Assembly: GCA_945949035.1 (NCBI GenBank) | Contig: CAMFDH010000023.1 | Span: 1 to 11,396 of the forward strand | Origin: an uncultured Actinomyces sp. | Lineage (GTDB): Bacteria > Actinomycetota > Actinomycetes > Actinomycetales > Actinomycetaceae | Reading direction: 5' to 3' | DNA length: 11,396 nucleotides | In this document: piece after piece, positions 8,101 to 11,396 of the stretch | How positions within the stretch are numbered: position 1 is the first letter of the stretch | How the letters are laid out: every line of letters begins with the position of its first letter | Notes under the pieces: generated by a model | Seen by the model: only the letters and a program-made list of their open reading frames with translations | Database searches by the model: none | What the model was told of the DNA's origin: nothing | Program-made: the position numbers and the translations under genes

Positions 8101-8758
8101 GGCCAACACCGACCTGGGGGCCGGCCTCGCAATCGCGCAGAAGGACCTCGAAATCCGCGGCGCCGGTAACCTGCTGGGCGGGGCCCAGTCGGGACACATT
8201 GAGGGAGTGGGCTTTGACCTCTACGTCCGCATGGTTTCAGAAGCGGTGGCTGCCTTCAAGGGTGAGGCTGTAGAGGACAACACTGATGTCCGGGTCGAAC
8301 TGGCTGTTGATGCTCACCTGCCAGAGAACTACGTCCCCGGCGAACGACTTCGGCTTGAAACCTACGGGCGCATTGCCGCCATCAACTCGGATGCAACCGA
8401 GAAGGAGCTGCGCGAGGAACTCACTGACCGCTTTGGCCCGATCCCACGCGAGGTCGACCTCATGATTGCGGGGGCGCGGCGTCGTGGGGAGCTACGGCGG
8501 GTGGGAATTCCCGAGGCGATTACCCGGGGACGCTATCTCAGGTTGGGACCGGTGCAACTTCCAGAGTCGAAGGCCTTGCGACTGCAGCGTCTCTACCCGG
8601 GCACTACAATCAAGCCCGCGGTACGCCAGGTTCTGGTGCCGATCTCTAAGCCCAGCATGAGTTCGGAGGAGGCTCCGACAGACGAGAGGCTCATCGAGTG
8701 GGTCGAGGGGCTGATCCGAGTCTTGACGGCGCCGATTGCCAAGGCTCAACCACGCTAG
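5105..8758 (+). CDS. mfd: Transcription-repair coupling factor
   Basis: Mfd is a DNA translocase that displaces RNA polymerase stalled at lesions and recruits UvrA for nucleotide excision repair. The 1217 residues show the full architecture. A UvrB-like N-terminal module includes SWETLPHERLSP from residue 93 and the GYEAVDMVERRG region near 177. A Gly/Ser-rich linker near 385-405 follows. The CarD-like RNA polymerase interaction domain starts near 530 (DPLTLKIGDFVVHSQHGIG). The helicase core has Walker A GDVGYGKTE 693-701, DEEQ box 794-797, SATPIPRT from 820 and QLRGRVGRGR 963-972. The TRG translocation motif starts at 1014 (DLEIRGAGNLLGG), and a C-terminal regulatory domain completes the protein. 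All helicase residues are intact and the length is normal for actinobacteria. The ATG at 5105 has only a weak purine-rich stretch upstream, consistent with read-through from pth. Confidence 0.97.
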   Translation: MSSHKQMELSELLATVERDVAVEATVPTMAKPGRGTLVVPDGLRPAVVALAARERREVGLRSPVVVVTSSGRQAAKFAQAASAWTEDVAVMPSWETLPHERLSPQVDTMARRATILRRLAHPEPGVTGAGPISILVVPVRTLMQPLIRGTGEIEPVRVRVGDWVDPGALQERLVTLGYEAVDMVERRGQVALRGSIIDVFVPTGAHPIRLDLFGDEVEEIRYFNLSDQRTVGLATDGLWAPPARELLLTPEVRSRALSAQKELPGAAEILELAAEGIYAPGLEALAPSLVSGMEMLSDLLPDDSLFVLDEPERTLARGADLLRTAEEFLSAAWGSAAAGGAIPVLARSASFVPFDEIWGQGAKRAWWEYTDLPPLELAEVEPGDGEVGGQSDTAQPSGASVEATVVNPRLARVGARSVAPYRGEFDRATHDLRALAREGWRLIVTVPAAGAGRRIVEVLRENDVVAKMVDEVVADDPSGVVSVLPAPGTSGFVMHSESLAIITEQDLTGRAGVNTREMRRLPAKRRKGVDPLTLKIGDFVVHSQHGIGKFLGIETRTTGKGDEKVQRDYLVIEYQASRRGQPGDNLYVPTSSLDQVSAYSGSEAPKLSKMGGADWSKTKQKARKAVMEIAAELVRLYAERAKSEGHAFAPDTPWQRELEDAFEYTETPDQLATVDEIKADMEKSIPMDRLLTGDVGYGKTEVAVRAAFKAIQDNKQVAILVPTTLLAQQHYDTFAERYAGFPIRVEQLSRFTTGAQAEKVKEGLRDGTVDLVIGTHTLLTGSVQFKDLGLVIIDEEQRFGVEHKETLKALRTNVDVLSMSATPIPRTLEMAISGIREMSELQTPPEERQPVLTFVGPYSNAQVAAAIRRELLREGQVFFVHNRVDSINKVAAGLQELVPEARIRVAHGKLSEAELERVIVDFWNHEFDVLVSTTIVETGLDISNANTLIVDRADIFGLSQLHQLRGRVGRGRERAYAYFLYNSNKALSETALERLRTIAANTDLGAGLAIAQKDLEIRGAGNLLGGAQSGHIEGVGFDLYVRMVSEAVAAFKGEAVEDNTDVRVELAVDAHLPENYVPGERLRLETYGRIAAINSDATEKELREELTDRFGPIPREVDLMIAGARRRGELRRVGIPEAITRGRYLRLGPVQLPESKALRLQRLYPGTTIKPAVRQVLVPISKPSMSSEEAPTDERLIEWVEGLIRVLTAPIAKAQPR

Positions 8759-8847
8759 GAATCTCCTGCGCGACAGGTAGGTCACTTTCATCGCTAAGCG
8801 TGAACATTTGGGACCTAAGCGGCACCGGGGTGCGGGGCAGTTTGGCG

Positions 8848-8853
8848 TACACT
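8848..8853 (+). promoter_or_regulatory. Possible -10 element of the lipoprotein gene
   Basis: TACACT matches the TANNNT core and lies 31 nt before the GTG at 8885, leaving room for a 5' leader with the G-rich ribosome binding site at 8874-8880. No recognisable -35 is present at the usual distance. The 126-bp gap after mfd makes a separate promoter plausible. Confidence 0.35.
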
Positions 8854-8884
8854 GGGGAGCGGACTTTTCCGACAGGGGGGCGAA

Positions 8885-9463
8885 GTGGCTCGGGCCTACA
8901 GAATTCGAACTATTGGTAAAGCGGTCGCATCGATCGCAATCGCTTCGGGCGTTGCGTTGGGACTGACGGCGTGTGGAACATCGGGCGCACCGGGTACCGC
9001 GTTCATCGTAAACGGCGACAGTGTTTCTGAAACCGCGTTGACCGACGCGATCACCCAGTGGGCGCAGCTCTCGGGAACTGAGATCCCACGCGACGAAATG
9101 GTTGGCTTCCTGGTTGAGACGAATCTGCGTCTGCAGGCAGCCGATGCGGTTGGTATCGAACTCCCAGATGAGGAGATTCAGGCGACCCTTGAGGGCGCGA
9201 TCGCGCAGCTTGGTTCCGACCTCGACGTAGCTGATGTCGACCCAACGGTGCGGGATATGTTCAAGGACCTGCTGCTGGTCAACGTCGTTCGCAGCGGTGC
9301 GATCAGCAATGAGCAGATCGTTGAGCTGGATGCCTTCATCATGGATTCGGACGTTACCCTGAACCCCCGCTACGGCACTTTCACCGACGGCTCCATTGTG
9401 GGCCCCGGAGATCTTCCCGGCTCTGTAACCGGGAACCTGCTTGAAACCGGCACCGCCGGCTAA
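8885..9463 (+). CDS. Secreted lipoprotein with SurA_N-like chaperone domain, no PPIase domain
   Basis: A predicted lipoprotein of 192 residues. The N-terminus is basic, followed by a hydrophobic stretch at about 13-27 and a lipobox LTAC with Cys30 as the likely lipidated residue, so it should be anchored on the outer face of the cytoplasmic membrane. The mature part reads AFIVNGDSVSETALTDAI and continues with amphipathic helices and EIPRDEMVGFLVETNLRLQAA, the pattern of the SurA N-terminal chaperone domain. A NPRYGTF segment near the C-terminus also occurs in actinobacterial SurA_N lipoproteins. No parvulin peptidyl-prolyl isomerase domain is present. The GTG at 8885 follows a G-rich run 4 nt upstream. 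It lies between mfd and eno, where other actinobacteria often also carry mazG; no mazG is here. The SurA_N assignment is moderate; the lipoprotein call is strong. Confidence 0.8.
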   Translation: MARAYRIRTIGKAVASIAIASGVALGLTACGTSGAPGTAFIVNGDSVSETALTDAITQWAQLSGTEIPRDEMVGFLVETNLRLQAADAVGIELPDEEIQATLEGAIAQLGSDLDVADVDPTVRDMFKDLLLVNVVRSGAISNEQIVELDAFIMDSDVTLNPRYGTFTDGSIVGPGDLPGSVTGNLLETGTAG

Positions 9464-9467
9464 CTGA

Positions 9468-10802
<1,335 letters not shown>

Positions 10803-10831
10803 GCGTTTGGCTCGCGCCTAACACATAGTTA

Positions 10832-10866
10832 CCGAAGACCCTCGGCATTTTGCCGGGGGTCTTTGG
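10832..10866 (+). terminator. Intrinsic-type terminator hairpin after eno
   Basis: Arms at 10832-10847 and 10851-10866 can form a 16-bp stem with two G:U wobble pairs and a 3-nt TTT loop. The core 13 bp (10835-10847 with 10851-10863) has one wobble. The downstream run of T is short (CTTT within the 3' arm), which is common in high-GC actinobacteria. It lies 30 bp after the eno stop and insulates the downstream gene. Confidence 0.85.
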
Positions 10867-10876
10867 CGTGGTGGAT

Positions 10877-10905
10877 TTGGCATCTCGATTAGATCGGACA
10901 AGATT
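10877..10905 (+). promoter_or_regulatory. Possible promoter of the FtsB/DivIC-like gene, leaderless geometry
   Basis: TTGGCA (10877-10882, five of six to TTGACA) and AAGATT (10900-10905, three of six to TATAAT) are 17 bp apart, and the ATG begins 6 nt after the second. No Shine-Dalgarno sequence precedes the ATG. The -10 is poor, so this rests mainly on spacing and on the need for a promoter after the eno terminator. Confidence 0.35.
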
Positions 10906-10911
10906 GAACCC

Positions 10912-11396
10912 ATGAGTTCGTCACCCCGCCCCCCGCAGCGCCCCCGTACGCGCAGCATGCTGGATGCTTCCACGAAGCAAACTGTGGCGACTCCGAAAGA
11001 GGCGAAGGTTGCGCCGCAGGACACTGAGGCCCCCTCTTCAACGGGTCCAACTAGGGTTCGTCGCGCCACGGGGAATGGGTTCGGGTATAAGCCCGGTACC
11101 TCTCGGCCCAGCAGCACAACCCGTCCGACGGGTGCGCGTGAGCAGCGGGCGAAACCTATGGCTCAGAAGCCCAGTGAGGCGGGTAAGGTCGCGCGTAAGC
11201 CAATCCGCATCCATTCAAAGCGGGAGCCGCTGAAGTGGTCATTTGGTGGCCTAACAGTTTCTGTAAGGCTCTTGGTCGCCCTCGTTATCGTCGGGGTCCT
11301 GGTGGTCGTCCTCGTTCCCCTGGGGCTGCAGTGGCTGCGTCAAGAGCAGTCATACCACGCGGTGGTGGCCGAGGTTGAGGCAGCTGGGGCGCGGGC
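10912..11396 (+). CDS. FtsB/DivIC-family septum formation initiator, 3'-truncated
   Basis: Only the first 161 codons are in the window; the frame is open to the right edge. The ATG at 10912 starts a hydrophilic N-terminal region of about 110 residues rich in Arg, Lys, Pro, Ser and Thr, probably disordered and cytosolic. A single membrane segment follows at about 119-139 (RLLVALVIVGVLVVVLVPL), then LQWLRQEQSYHAVVAEVEAA, the start of the extracytoplasmic coiled coil typical of FtsB/DivIC proteins. These act in the divisome with FtsL and FtsQ. Position directly after eno matches mycobacteria, where a DivIC-like gene follows eno, and actinobacterial members carry similar long N-terminal tails. 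The family's C-terminal part cannot be checked here. No ribosome binding site is visible, so translation may be leaderless. Confidence 0.85.
   Translation, partial: MSSSPRPPQRPRTRSMLDASTKQTVATPKEAKVAPQDTEAPSSTGPTRVRRATGNGFGYKPGTSRPSSTTRPTGAREQRAKPMAQKPSEAGKVARKPIRIHSKREPLKWSFGGLTVSVRLLVALVIVGVLVVVLVPLGLQWLRQEQSYHAVVAEVEAAGAR

Noticed and set aside
9447..9459. Hairpin CCGGC-ACC-GCCGG at the end of the lipoprotein gene as terminator
   Set aside because: Only 5 bp of stem, inside the coding sequence and without a T-run; too weak to call.

Overview
The window is a stretch of ordinary chromosomal DNA from a moderately high-GC actinobacterium. The signs are GTG and TTG start codons, several genes without a Shine-Dalgarno sequence, an actinobacterial-type FolD and YhjD-like BrkB protein, and the order mfd - lipoprotein - eno - FtsB/DivIC-like gene, which resembles the mfd-to-eno neighbourhood of other actinobacteria. 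A member of the Actinomycetales near Actinomycetaceae would fit, but that placement is inference. I see no mobile element, CRISPR array, phage gene, tRNA or rRNA.

Left part (1-3731): the 3' end of folD (one-carbon metabolism) converges on a CDF-type metal efflux gene. That gene is divergent from xth (exonuclease III/AP endonuclease) across a 91-bp intergenic region that holds a 6-11-6 inverted repeat. The end of xth overlaps, on the opposite strand, the end of a BrkB/YihY-family membrane protein gene.

Middle (3751-8758): a 2H-phosphoesterase ('2'-5' RNA ligase' family) gene lies just upstream of the BrkB gene on the minus strand and probably shares its transcript. Across a 176-bp divergent region, pth (peptidyl-tRNA hydrolase) and mfd (transcription-repair coupling factor) run rightward, 44 bp apart.

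Right part (8759-11396): a small SurA_N-like lipoprotein gene, eno (enolase) with a strong RBS and a clear hairpin terminator, then the first 161 codons of an FtsB/DivIC-like division protein that runs off the right edge.

Functionally the window mixes DNA repair (xth, mfd), translation quality control (pth), central metabolism (folD, eno), metal homeostasis (CDF) and envelope or division functions (BrkB, lipoprotein, FtsB-like). I find no convincing undescribed system. The points worth a second look are possible leaderless starts, the candidate operator between the CDF gene and xth, the absence of mazG from the mfd-eno interval, and the 2H/BrkB pairing. Nothing was searched against a database, so family names rest on recognised motifs.
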